A stretch of 64,000 bases of DNA from Thioclava marina (lineage in GTDB: Bacteria > Pseudomonadota > Alphaproteobacteria > Rhodobacterales > Rhodobacteraceae), in the NCBI RefSeq assembly GCF_002020135.1, contig NZ_MPZS01000001.1, positions 186,001 to 250,000 of the forward strand, read 5' to 3'. Position 1 is the stretch's first letter. Each line of letters opens with the position of its first letter. A program made the position numbers and the translations under genes. A model generated the notes under the pieces. The model searched no databases and had not been told where the DNA came from. It saw only the letters and a list, made by a program, of their open reading frames with translations. Positions 19,950 through 28,071 of this stretch are shown piece by piece.

Positions 19950-20491
19950 CCGCGCGTGCTGAGTGTCGCGAGCACTGTGGAGACCAGATCCTCGATCGGG
20001 CGCGCGCCCGAGAGGTTCAGCACCGGCTCGGATCGTCCCGCCAGCCACTCCCGGTGGCGCGACAGCGAACGCCCCGAGAAATAGGGATCGTCATAGTTCG
20101 ACGCCCATTTCAGAAAGGCGGCGTGGTTATGAAACAGATCGCCTCCCGTCCGGATCCTCTCACCGAACTTGAGCGCCTCGCGTTTGCGGATGCGGGCCAG
20201 ACGGATCGGTGTCGGGGCGCTGAGGAAGACGATCAAATCCGCCCCTTCGATCACCGGCTCCCCCCAGCCATCGAGCGAACCGGAAATCACCCATCCCTCG
20301 GGTGCTTTCGCCTCTTCCATCAGTTGAAGCCGCTCTTCGGGCGGGCGTTTGACGGTATAGGGCGGATCGCTCGGCGCCCAGAAGAACGCGTCAGTGTCGA
20401 GATGGGGCACATCAAGACGCTCGGCAATCCCCCGTCCGAGGGACGAGGTTCCAGACCCTGCGGCGCCGGTGATATGAACCCGCGCCGCCAT
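19946..20491 (-). CDS. Adenylate-kinase-like P-loop protein
   Basis: The 181-residue product opens with a P-loop, HITGAAGSGTSSLGRGIAERL, followed by PHLDTDAFFWAP and a C-terminal arginine-rich lid-like segment (RLARIRKREALKFGERI). This matches small nucleoside/shikimate-kinase-like NTPases. In the Walker A motif the usual lysine is replaced by threonine (GSGTS). Similar GSGT variants exist in this protein group, so it may still bind nucleotide. It starts 4 bp after the prfB stop on the same strand, so they are likely co-transcribed. Its 3' end overlaps the Hint gene by 4 bp. Function is not known. Confidence 0.7.
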   Translation of the reverse strand: MAARVHITGAAGSGTSSLGRGIAERLDVPHLDTDAFFWAPSDPPYTVKRPPEERLQLMEEAKAPEGWVISGSLDGWGEPVIEGADLIVFLSAPTPIRLARIRKREALKFGERIRTGGDLFHNHAAFLKWASNYDDPYFSGRSLSRHREWLAGRSEPVLNLSGARPIEDLVSTVLATLSTRG

Positions 20492-20495
20492 CGGC

Positions 20496-21623
20496 TCAGT
20501 CCGCCGCCTGTGCGTCGGCTCGGGATTTGCCCTCGACCCCCATGGCCAGCGTCGCCGCCATGAGCCCGTCGAGATCTCCATCGAGCACGCCCTGCGTATC
20601 CGAAGTCTCGAACCCGGTGCGCAGGTCCTTCACCATCTGATAGGGCTGAAGCACATAGGACCGGATCTGGTTGCCCCAGCCCGCCTCGCCCTTGTTCTCG
20701 TGAGCCTCGTTGATCGCAGCGGTACGCTTGTCGAGCTCCATCTGGTAGAGGCGCGACTTCAGCGCGTTCATCGCGATCTCGCGGTTCTGGTGCTGCGATT
20801 TCATCGAGGAGGTCACTACGATCCCGGTCGGGATGTGGGTGATCCGCACCGCCGAGTCGGTCGTGTTCACGTGCTGACCGCCGGCGCCCGAGGACCGGTA
20901 GGTGTCGACACGGATATCGGAAGGGTTCACCACGATGTCGATATTGTCGTCGACCACCGGATAGACCCAGACCGAACTGAACGAGGTGTGACGGCGCGCC
21001 GCCGAGTCATAGGGCGAGATCCGAACGAGACGGTGCACGCCCGATTCCGATTTCAGCCAGCCATAGGCATTGGGGCCCGAGATCTTGTAGGTCGCCGATT
21101 TGATCCCGGCCTCTTCGCCCGGGCTCTCGGATTCGAGCTCGACCGTGTACCCCTTCTTCTCGGCCCAGCGGACATACATCCGCGCCAGCATCGAGGCCCA
21201 GTCGCAGCTTTCCGTGCCACCCGCGCCGGAATGCACTTCGAGATAGGTATCGTTGCCATCCGCCTCGCCATCGAGAAGCGCCTCGAGCTCCTTGCCCGCG
21301 GCCTCCTCTTTCAGCGCCTTGAGCGATTTCTCGGCCTCGGAGACGATCTCGGCATCGTCTTCCATCTCGCCCAGTTCGATCAGCTCGACATTGTCGGTGA
21401 GCTCCTGCTCGATGCGCTGATAGGTCTCGAATTTGTCCATCAGTTGCTGACGATCGCGCATCAGCTTCTGCGCGCGCGCCTGATCGTCCCACAAGGTGGG
21501 ATCCTCGATCATGGCGTTGAATTCCTCGATCCGGTGCGGCGCGGTCTCGAGATCCATGCGCTGGCCCAGCAGGGCAAGCGATTTGCGGATCTGCTCCACG
21601 ATATTCTGCGTCTCGGCGCGCAT
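20496..21623 (-). CDS. prfB: Peptide chain release factor 2 (RF2)
   Basis: RF2 ends translation at UGA and UAA. The 375-residue protein has the GGQ motif at residues 248-250 and the RF2-specific recognition site as SPY at 203-205 ([15 protein letters not shown]), where E. coli has SPF. The reading frame is continuous, with no in-frame UGA and no CUUUGA slip site near codon 25, so the programmed frameshift known from E. coli prfB is absent. The adenylate-kinase-like gene follows closely. Confidence 0.96.
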   Translation of the reverse strand: MRAETQNIVEQIRKSLALLGQRMDLETAPHRIEEFNAMIEDPTLWDDQARAQKLMRDRQQLMDKFETYQRIEQELTDNVELIELGEMEDDAEIVSEAEKSLKALKEEAAGKELEALLDGEADGNDTYLEVHSGAGGTESCDWASMLARMYVRWAEKKGYTVELESESPGEEAGIKSATYKISGPNAYGWLKSESGVHRLVRISPYDSAARRHTSFSSVWVYPVVDDNIDIVVNPSDIRVDTYRSSGAGGQHVNTTDSAVRITHIPTGIVVTSSMKSQHQNREIAMNALKSRLYQMELDKRTAAINEAHENKGEAGWGNQIRSYVLQPYQMVKDLRTGFETSDTQGVLDGDLDGLMAATLAMGVEGKSRADAQAAD

Positions 21624-21720
21624 ATGTCGTCCTTCGTGATATCTTGGTGCGGGTGATACGAAATCGACAGCCCGCCCGCAAGCACCGGCGTCGCAAGAGG
21701 CGGCGGAGGGGCGCTCGGAA

Positions 21721-21783
21721 AGGGGCGCTGCCCCCGCCTGCCCTTCGGCAGGCTCCCCCGAGATATTTGGATCAAGAAGAAGG
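21721..21783 (+). repeat. Dispersed hairpin repeat, copy B
   Basis: The copy contains the head GGGGCGCTGCCCCC, a perfect variable hairpin GCCTGCC-CTTC-GGCAGGC, the tail CCCCCGAGATATTTGG and ATCAAGAAGAAGG. It lies upstream of prfB, head away from copy C. Confidence 0.88.
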
Positions 21784-21797
21784 AAAAATCGTGCCTG

Positions 21798-21857
21798 TTT
21801 CTTCTTGATGGAAATATCTCGGGGGAATCCGCGTCAGCGGATGGGGGCAGCGCCCCC
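21798..21857 (-). repeat. Dispersed hairpin repeat, copy C (inverted relative to B)
   Basis: Read on the minus strand this copy has GGGGGCGCTGCCCCC, a hairpin ATCCGC-TGAC-GCGGAT, CCCCCGAGATATTTCC and AAGAAGAA. It begins 3 bp after the stop codon of the amidohydrolase gene and forms a tail-to-tail pair with copy B, 14 bp apart. Confidence 0.88.
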
Positions 21858-21860
21858 GTT

Positions 21861-23024
21861 TCAGCCGATCGGCAAGGCGCGCTCGGCCAACCGCGCGAGG
21901 AAGGACGCGCCCATCGGGGCGGCCTCGTCGTTGAAATCGTAACGCGGGTGATGGAGGCCGTGGCCCTCGCCCGTTCCCATGAAGAGATAGGCGCCCGGGC
22001 GGGTCTCCAGCATGTAGGAGAAATCCTCCGCCCCCATTTCGCGCGCGGCGCGACGCTCGACCCGGCCGGTGCCGGCGATTTCCTCGGCGACCGTCGCGGC
22101 GAACTCGGCCTCATCCGCGTCATTGACCGTGGGCGGGTAGCCGCGCTCATAGGTGATCTCGATCTCGACGCCATGCGCCGCGGCAAGCCCCGACACGATG
22201 TCACGAAAACGGCTTTCCGCCAGATCGCGGATCGCGGGATCGAAGGCGCGGATCGTGGCGCAGAACCATCCCTCTTCGGGAATGATGTTCGAAGCAGAAC
22301 CGACATGGATCTGGGTGACGGAAATCACCAGCTCGTCGCCCGCACCGACATTGCGCGCCACCACCGTCTGCAGAGCGTTGACCATGCCGGTGATCGCGAC
22401 GATCGGGTCGATGCAATCTTGCGGCGTGGCGCCATGCCCGCCCTTGCCGCGCACCGTGACCCAGGCGGTATCGACCGAGGCCATATAGGGGCCCGGCGTG
22501 GTGTAGAAATGGCCGAACGGCAGGCCCGGCGCGTTATGGATGGCGAAAACGCGGGCGATCTTGAAACGGTCCATGACGCCCTCGCGCACCATTACCTCGC
22601 CGCCGCCGCCCTCTTCTTCGGCGGGCTGGAAGATCAGCGCCACGGTGCCTGCGAAATTGCGCGTCTCGGCGAGGTAGGCGGCCGCGCCCAGAAGCATCGT
22701 GGTATGCCCGTCATGACCGCAGGCATGCATCTTGCCTTCCGTCTCGGAGGCGTAATCCGCGCCGGTCTCCTCGGTGATCGGCAGCGCGTCCATATCGGCG
22801 CGCAGCCCCACCACCGGGCCCGGCGCGCGCCCCTTGATCAGCGCCACGATACCGCTTTGGGCGATGCCTTCATGGATCTCGTCGACACCGATCTCGCGCA
22901 GGCGTTCAGCCACGAAGGCGGAGGTCTGCGGCAGGTCGAATTCAAGTTCGGGATGGCGATGCAGCCAGCGCCGCCATTCGGTCATCCGGTCTCCGAGATC
23001 GGCGATTCGATTGATGACGGGCAT
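21861..23024 (-). CDS. M20 family amidohydrolase (hippurate-hydrolase-like)
   Basis: The 387-residue protein is an M20D-type metallohydrolase. It shows RRWLHRHPELEFDLPQTS, VVGLRADMDALPITEET, the metal-binding KMHACGHDGHTTMLLGAAAYL region, the PAEEEGGGG segment with the catalytic glutamate, and a C-terminal GAEDFSYML. Family members cleave N-acyl amino acids, hippurate or indole-acetyl conjugates; the substrate here is unknown. It is divergent from mazG with 63 bp between starts, and a dispersed repeat copy abuts its stop codon. Confidence 0.9.
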   Translation of the reverse strand: MPVINRIADLGDRMTEWRRWLHRHPELEFDLPQTSAFVAERLREIGVDEIHEGIAQSGIVALIKGRAPGPVVGLRADMDALPITEETGADYASETEGKMHACGHDGHTTMLLGAAAYLAETRNFAGTVALIFQPAEEEGGGGEVMVREGVMDRFKIARVFAIHNAPGLPFGHFYTTPGPYMASVDTAWVTVRGKGGHGATPQDCIDPIVAITGMVNALQTVVARNVGAGDELVISVTQIHVGSASNIIPEEGWFCATIRAFDPAIRDLAESRFRDIVSGLAAAHGVEIEITYERGYPPTVNDADEAEFAATVAEEIAGTGRVERRAAREMGAEDFSYMLETRPGAYLFMGTGEGHGLHHPRYDFNDEAAPMGASFLARLAERALPIG

Positions 23025-23087
23025 GGTGGACTTCCCTCGCGCGGATGGTTAGGCCAGAGCCAATCGCATGGCAGGAGGCAAGCTGCA

Positions 23088-23930
23088 ATGGCCAAACCCG
23101 ATGACGCGCTGATCTTTGACGAGAGCGGGGAGGCCGCGCATCAGTTCGACCGGCTGATCGCGATCATGGCCTGTCTGCGCGACCCGAAAACGGGCTGCCC
23201 CTGGGATCTCGAACAGGATTTCGCCTCCATCGCCCCCTACACGATCGAGGAGGCCCATGAGGTCGCCGATGCGATCGCGCGGCAGGCCTGGGAAGAGCTG
23301 CCCGGAGAGCTGGGCGATCTGGCCCTGCAGGTGGTCTATCACGCGCAGATGGCCTCGGAAGAGGGCCGGTTCGACATCGCCGATGTACTGCGGGCGATCA
23401 ACGCCAAGATGGTGGCGCGCCACCCCCATGTATTCGGCAATGAGAGCCGCGACAAATCCGCGGCGCAGCAAACCGCGGATTGGGAAAAGATCAAGGCGGC
23501 CGAGCGGGCCGCGGCGGGCAAGACCGAGCGCGTCGGGGTTCTCGATGGAGTCGCGCTGGGGCTGCCCGCGCTGACCCGGGCGATCAAATTGCAGAACCGT
23601 GCGGCGCGGGTCGGGTTCGACTGGCCCTCGACCGACGAGGTGCTGGAAAAGATCGTCGAGGAGGCGCGCGAGCTGGAAGAGGCGCGCGACCAGCTCGGGC
23701 CCGAAGAGCTGGCCGAGGAATATGGCGACCTGCTTTTCGTGATGGTCAATCTCGGACGGCATCTCGAGCTCGATCCGGAGGGCGCTCTGCGCGCGGCAAA
23801 TCTGAAATTCACCAATCGCTTCAATTATATCGAGCGTGAACTCGAGGCGCGCGGCAAGGCTCCGAAGGATAGCGATCTGGACGAGATGGACGCGCTCTGG
23901 AACGCGGCGAAAGCGCGGGGGATCAAGTGA
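23088..23930 (+). CDS. mazG: Nucleoside triphosphate pyrophosphohydrolase MazG
   Basis: MazG hydrolyses (d)NTPs to monophosphates and pyrophosphate. The 280-residue protein has two MazG domains, at residues about 20-125 (containing GCPWDLEQDFASIAPYTIEE and the ELGDLALQVVYH metal-binding helix) and about 160-265 (containing EEYGDLLFVMVNL). ATG 23088 is supported by an AGGAGG ribosome site ten bases upstream. A degenerate copy of the dispersed repeat follows the stop codon and fills the gap to the convergent tauE gene. Confidence 0.93.
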   Translation: MAKPDDALIFDESGEAAHQFDRLIAIMACLRDPKTGCPWDLEQDFASIAPYTIEEAHEVADAIARQAWEELPGELGDLALQVVYHAQMASEEGRFDIADVLRAINAKMVARHPHVFGNESRDKSAAQQTADWEKIKAAERAAAGKTERVGVLDGVALGLPALTRAIKLQNRAARVGFDWPSTDEVLEKIVEEARELEEARDQLGPEELAEEYGDLLFVMVNLGRHLELDPEGALRAANLKFTNRFNYIERELEARGKAPKDSDLDEMDALWNAAKARGIK

Positions 23931-23933
23931 CCG

Positions 23934-23992
23934 GAGAGGGCTCTGCCACCGCGCTGTCGCGCCCCCCGAGGTATTTCGGGCAAGCTGAAAGG
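23934..23992 (+). repeat. Dispersed hairpin repeat, copy D (degenerate)
   Basis: The head is decayed (GAGGGCTCTGCCACC), the hairpin is short (GCG-CTGT-CGC) and the tail reads CCCCCCGAGGTATTTCGGGC then AAGCTGAAAGG. It starts 3 bp after the mazG stop in sense orientation. Confidence 0.65.
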
Positions 23993-23993
23993 C

Positions 23994-24809
23994 TCAGAGA
24001 AACGCCTTGCGCAGCATGTTCAGCGCGACCAGCATCAGGAAGACCGCAAAGACGCGCTTGAGCTTCTTCGGATCGAGCTTATGCGCCAGCGCGGCACCCA
24101 GCGGCGCGGTGAAGGTGGTCATCGCGATCACGATCAGGAAGGCGGGGATGTTCACCGCCCCGATCGAATAGGGCGGCGCATCGGCCACGGGCGTGAGCAG
24201 GAAGCCGATCGCCGAGGGCAGAGCGATGGTCACGCCGAAGCCCGCCGAGGTCGCGACCGCGCGGTGGATCGGGATGCCGTGCAACGTCTGCATGGGTGTG
24301 CCGATCGAACCGCCGCCAATCCCCAGCAGAACCGACAGAAACCCCATCAGTGGCCCGAACCAGGCGCGGAACAGCCCGCCCGGCAGCCCGTCCGAGATCC
24401 GCCAGCTCGATTTGCCGAACATCATGTAAAGCGCGATCACCATCACCATCACCGCGAAGATGATCTGCATGGTGGAGGAACGCAGCTGATGCACCACCAG
24501 CACGCCGATCACCGCGCCGATGGCGATCGGCACCACCCATTGCTTGAGGATCACCCAGTCGACCGCGCCCTTGCGGTTATGCGCCATGACCGAGCGGATC
24601 GAGGTCACGATGATCGTCGCCAGAGAGGTCGCCACACAGACCTGCATCAGATCGTCGGACGCATAGCCCAAGCCGTTGAAAAGATAGAAGAAGGCGGGGA
24701 CCAGAACGATCCCGCCGCCGACGCCCAGAAGGCCCGCGAGAACCCCCGCGAAAGCGCCCACCCCCATCAGGATCAGCACGAGGGGCACAAGGGTGGACAG
24801 ATCGGGCAT
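23994..24809 (-). CDS. TauE/SafE family sulfite exporter-like permease
   Basis: The 271-residue protein has about eight hydrophobic segments in two similar halves. It shows the family signatures LAGLLGVGGGIVLVPAFFYL near the N-terminus and SVLLGIGGGSIGTPMQTL in the second half. TauE/SafE proteins are linked to export of sulfite or organosulfonates, but many members have unknown cargo. It lies 24 bp downstream of dusA on the same strand and may share its transcript. No taurine or sulfite metabolism genes are nearby. Confidence 0.88.
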   Translation of the reverse strand: MPDLSTLVPLVLILMGVGAFAGVLAGLLGVGGGIVLVPAFFYLFNGLGYASDDLMQVCVATSLATIIVTSIRSVMAHNRKGAVDWVILKQWVVPIAIGAVIGVLVVHQLRSSTMQIIFAVMVMVIALYMMFGKSSWRISDGLPGGLFRAWFGPLMGFLSVLLGIGGGSIGTPMQTLHGIPIHRAVATSAGFGVTIALPSAIGFLLTPVADAPPYSIGAVNIPAFLIVIAMTTFTAPLGAALAHKLDPKKLKRVFAVFLMLVALNMLRKAFL

Positions 24810-24833
24810 GGGCGGAAACTCCTTGATTTCCGC

Positions 24834-25832
24834 TCAGTTAACCCGTTCACGCAGCGCTGACAACGCGCTCTCGAAAAGTTCAACCCCGGCGCCCTCGCGC
24901 GTGGCCCCCTCGGAGAGGATCTGGCGGAAGCGGCGCGCGCCGGGCTTGCCGTGGAAGAGGCCCAGCATGTGGCGGGTGATCTGATGCAGGCGTCCCCCCT
25001 TCGCAAGGTGATCGGAAATATAGGGGATCATCGCCTCGGCCACCTCAAAGGCGTCGCGCGCCTCGCCCTGCCTCCAGAGCCGCGCATCGGCTGCGCCCAG
25101 AACCTCCATCGGCTGGTGATAGGCCGCACGCCCGACCATCACCCCGTCGATCCCCTGCCCGAGTTGCGCCTCGGCGGCGACCAGATCCGCAATGCCGCCA
25201 TTGATCGAGATATGGAGCTGCGGGAAGGCCGCTTTCATCGCGTGGACCAGCGGGTAATCGAGCGGCGGGATCTCGCGGTTATCTTTGGGCGAGAGGCCTT
25301 GCAGCCAAGCCTTGCGGGCATGAATGGTGACACGGGTGACACCGGCCGCAGCGATCTTTTCCAGAAATGCGGGCAGCACCTCCTGCGGCTCCTGATCATC
25401 CACCCCGATCCGGCATTTCACCGTGACCTCGACAGGTTGCGCGGCGATCATCGCGGCACAACACTCGGCCACCAGATCGGGGGTCTTCATCAAAACCGCA
25501 CCGAAGGCGCCCGATTGCACCCGATCCGACGGGCAGCCGCAATTGAGGTTTATCTCGTCATAGCCGAAATCCGCGCCGATCGTCGCGGCCTCGGCCAATT
25601 CGCCCGGATCCGAACCGCCAAGCTGCAACGCCACCGGATGCTCGGCATCGTCAAAGCCCAGAAGCCGCGCGCGATCGCCGTGGATCACCGCAGGCGCCGT
25701 CACCATTTCCGTATAGAGCAGCACCTGAGAACTGATCTGACGATGGAAATAGCGGCAATGCCGGTCGGTCCAGTCCATCATCGGCGCGACCGAGAGGCGC
25801 GCGGCGCGGGACAGGGCGTCGGATGTCGTCAT
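24834..25832 (-). CDS. dusA: tRNA-dihydrouridine(20/20a) synthase DusA
   Basis: DusA is an FMN enzyme that reduces uridine 20/20a in the D-loop of tRNAs. The 332-residue barrel has the DusA start LSVAPMMDWTDRHCRYFHR and the catalytic cysteine at residue 100 in INLNCGCPSDRVQSGAFGA, then VTIHARKAWLQGLSPKDNRE and the helical C-terminal tRNA-binding domain. These are the DusA-subgroup signatures. A tRNA-Arg gene lies just upstream on the same strand. Confidence 0.94.
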   Translation of the reverse strand: MTTSDALSRAARLSVAPMMDWTDRHCRYFHRQISSQVLLYTEMVTAPAVIHGDRARLLGFDDAEHPVALQLGGSDPGELAEAATIGADFGYDEINLNCGCPSDRVQSGAFGAVLMKTPDLVAECCAAMIAAQPVEVTVKCRIGVDDQEPQEVLPAFLEKIAAAGVTRVTIHARKAWLQGLSPKDNREIPPLDYPLVHAMKAAFPQLHISINGGIADLVAAEAQLGQGIDGVMVGRAAYHQPMEVLGAADARLWRQGEARDAFEVAEAMIPYISDHLAKGGRLHQITRHMLGLFHGKPGARRFRQILSEGATREGAGVELFESALSALRERVN

Positions 25833-25908
25833 GGCGGTTTGCCTCTTGGACCGTCTCTAATGCGTCGCCCTCGCCCCCGAGGCGTAAAGTCTACCGGTGA
25901 GAGGGAGG

Positions 25909-25985
<77 letters not shown>

Positions 25986-26033
25986 CTGAGCGCGGATATA
26001 GAGAAGCCGTGCGCGCGCCGCAACTGCGAATTC

Positions 26034-27143
26034 TCAGCGCTTCGCGGCCAGAGCGTCGTCGAGAACGCCCGCGAGCACCTCGCGCGGCACGTCAGAGGTG
26101 ACGAAGGCCTGCCCGATGCCACGCGCGAGGATGAAGCGCAGCTTGCCGTCGAGCACTTTTTTGTCCTGCGCCATCAGCGCGATCAGCCCATCGGTATCCG
26201 GCAGATCGCCAGGAATATCGGCCAGATCGACCTTCATCCCCATGTCGCGCAGATGGGCGCGCACGCGGCTGGGCGCCTCCTGCGAACACAGGCCGAGGCG
26301 CTGTGAAAGCTCAAAGGCCAGCGCGCAGCCGATCGCGACGCCCTCGCCATGCAGCAGCCGGTCGGAAAACCCCGTCGCGGCCTCGAGCGCGTGGCAGAAG
26401 GTGTGACCGAGGTTCAGAAGCGCCCGGTCGCCCTCTTCGGTCTCGTCGCGCGCGACGATCTCGGCCTTCATCTCGACCGAGCGTTTCACCGCGTGCAGGC
26501 GCTTGTCCATGTCGCCCGCCGCCATCGCGGGTGCGTTCGCCTCGAGCCAGTCGAAGAAACCTGCATCGCCCAGCAGCCCGTATTTCACCACCTCGCCATA
26601 GCCCGCGAGGAAATCGCGCGGCTTGAGCGTGCCCAGCACGCCCAGATCGGCCAGCACCAGCGAGGGCTGATGGAAAGCGCCGATCAGGTTCTTGCCCTGC
26701 GGTGCGTTGATCCCGGTCTTGCCGCCGACCGAGCTGTCCACCTGCGCCAGAAGCGAGGTCGGAATCTGCACGAAACGCACACCCCGGCGCAGCACGGCGG
26801 CCGCGAATCCCACCAGATCGCCGATCACGCCGCCGCCAAGGGCGATGACGATATCCTTGCGCTCGACCTTCTGCTCCAGCAGCCATTCGACGGTGCGGGT
26901 GAACTGCGGCCAGCTTTTCGTGGCCTCGCCCGGAGGCAGGGTCAGCGCGACCATCTCGATCTCGCCCAGGCCCTTGCGCAGCGTCTCAAGATGCAGATCG
27001 GCCACCGTCTGATCGGCGACGACGGCGACGCGCGGGCGGCGCAGCAAGGGCGCGATCTCGGCGCCTGCATTTTCCAGCAGCCCGGTGCCGATGCGCACCT
27101 CGTAGGAGCGTTCGCCCAGTTCGACCGGAACGATCTCACGCAT
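26034..27143 (-). CDS. aroB: 3-dehydroquinate synthase AroB
   Basis: AroB makes 3-dehydroquinate from DAHP, the second step of the shikimate pathway, using NAD and a divalent metal. The 369-residue protein has ALGGGVIGDLVGFAAAVLRRG for the nucleotide region, IPTSLLAQVDSSVGGKTGIN, the lysine-rich NLIGAFHQP, and the metal-binding histidines in NLGHTFCHALE. Its first 8 bases overlap the end of aroK, so the two are translationally linked. The type II dehydroquinase of the next step is at 35 kb. Confidence 0.95.
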   Translation of the reverse strand: MREIVPVELGERSYEVRIGTGLLENAGAEIAPLLRRPRVAVVADQTVADLHLETLRKGLGEIEMVALTLPPGEATKSWPQFTRTVEWLLEQKVERKDIVIALGGGVIGDLVGFAAAVLRRGVRFVQIPTSLLAQVDSSVGGKTGINAPQGKNLIGAFHQPSLVLADLGVLGTLKPRDFLAGYGEVVKYGLLGDAGFFDWLEANAPAMAAGDMDKRLHAVKRSVEMKAEIVARDETEEGDRALLNLGHTFCHALEAATGFSDRLLHGEGVAIGCALAFELSQRLGLCSQEAPSRVRAHLRDMGMKVDLADIPGDLPDTDGLIALMAQDKKVLDGKLRFILARGIGQAFVTSDVPREVLAGVLDDALAAKR

Positions 27144-27756
27144 CTTTCACCTCTTCGATCAAACCATCGACCTCGCGCAAATGCGCGATCACCTTGCGCG
27201 CCATGTCCGGCACCGAGAGCCCCGGCTCCGCCTCGACTGCGACCTGCGCTTTCGAATAATGCGGCAGGCGCTGCGCGAGCAGATCGGTCAGCGTCCGTTT
27301 GGGATCGGCGGTGCGCAGCAGAGGTCGCGTATTCTTGTGGCGCACACGTTGCCAAAGCAGCTCCAGATCGGCCTTGAGCCAGACCGAAACGCCAAGCCGC
27401 GCGATCATCTCGCGATTGGCTTCTGACAGGAACGCCCCGCCCCCCGTCGAGATCACGCCCGGCGGCCCGGATAGCAACCTTTCGAGCACTTCCGATTCGC
27501 GCGCCCGGAAGAACGGCTCGCCATCGCGGGCGAAAATCTCGGCCACGCTCATCTGGGCGGCGCGCTCGATTTCGTGGTCGCTGTCGAGAAAGGGGGCGTC
27601 GAGCATCCGCGCCAGCGCGGTGCCCACAGCCGTCTTGCCCGAGCCCATCATGCCCACAAGCACGATCGAACGCGTCAGATGCCCCAGCACCGGTTGATCC
27701 TGCTCTGCCCCGGCTCTCACCTTGTCAATCCCGTCTTCCGGTCCCATCTCACACAT
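27136..27756 (-). CDS. aroK: Shikimate kinase AroK
   Basis: AroK phosphorylates shikimate with ATP. The 206-residue protein has a variable N-terminal extension of about 28 residues, then the Walker A motif LVGMMGSGKTAVG (Lys41), the shikimate-binding DSDHEIERAA and the ISTGGGAFLSE loop, and the LID arginine region KNTRPLL. I chose ATG 27756 because AGGG lies seven bases upstream; an alternative ATG lies at 27747. It is followed by aroB with an 8-bp overlap, the usual aroKB order. Confidence 0.94.
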   Translation of the reverse strand: MCEMGPEDGIDKVRAGAEQDQPVLGHLTRSIVLVGMMGSGKTAVGTALARMLDAPFLDSDHEIERAAQMSVAEIFARDGEPFFRARESEVLERLLSGPPGVISTGGGAFLSEANREMIARLGVSVWLKADLELLWQRVRHKNTRPLLRTADPKRTLTDLLAQRLPHYSKAQVAVEAEPGLSVPDMARKVIAHLREVDGLIEEVKDA

Positions 27757-27903
27757 CGGCGGACCCTTGCACAAACGTGAGGCAAGCCCCCTTGAATGGC
27801 GTGAACTTCCCTGAAATGCCATATATGATCAACGCGAAACCGCAACCAAGAACGGCCCGCCCGACCCGGAAGGGGCCGCGACAGACGGCAGAAAAGAGAG
27901 AAA

Positions 27904-28071
27904 ATGGGGCGCATCTTCAAGCTCATCGTCATCCTTCTGATCCTTGGCACGATCGGCGTGATAGGCTTCGCCTATCTCGGAGACATGAGCCCGGACAGCC
28001 AGGAGCAACGTATCGAGGTCACCTTGCCCGGAGGGGTCGGTGCTGGCAGCGGGGGAACGGGTGGGAACTGA
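27904..28071 (+). CDS. Small single-pass membrane protein (55 aa)
   Basis: A short frame opens at ATG 27904 after an AAAGAGAGAAA ribosome site. The 55-residue product has one membrane helix (IFKLIVILLILGTIGVIGFAY, residues 4-24) and a short polar, Gly-rich tail with SPDSQEQRIEVTLPGG. It begins the plus-strand unit divergent from aroK and overlaps the next gene by 32 bp in another frame. I do not know its function. The regular helix, good ribosome site and coupling make it likely real. Confidence 0.65.
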   Translation: MGRIFKLIVILLILGTIGVIGFAYLGDMSPDSQEQRIEVTLPGGVGAGSGGTGGN

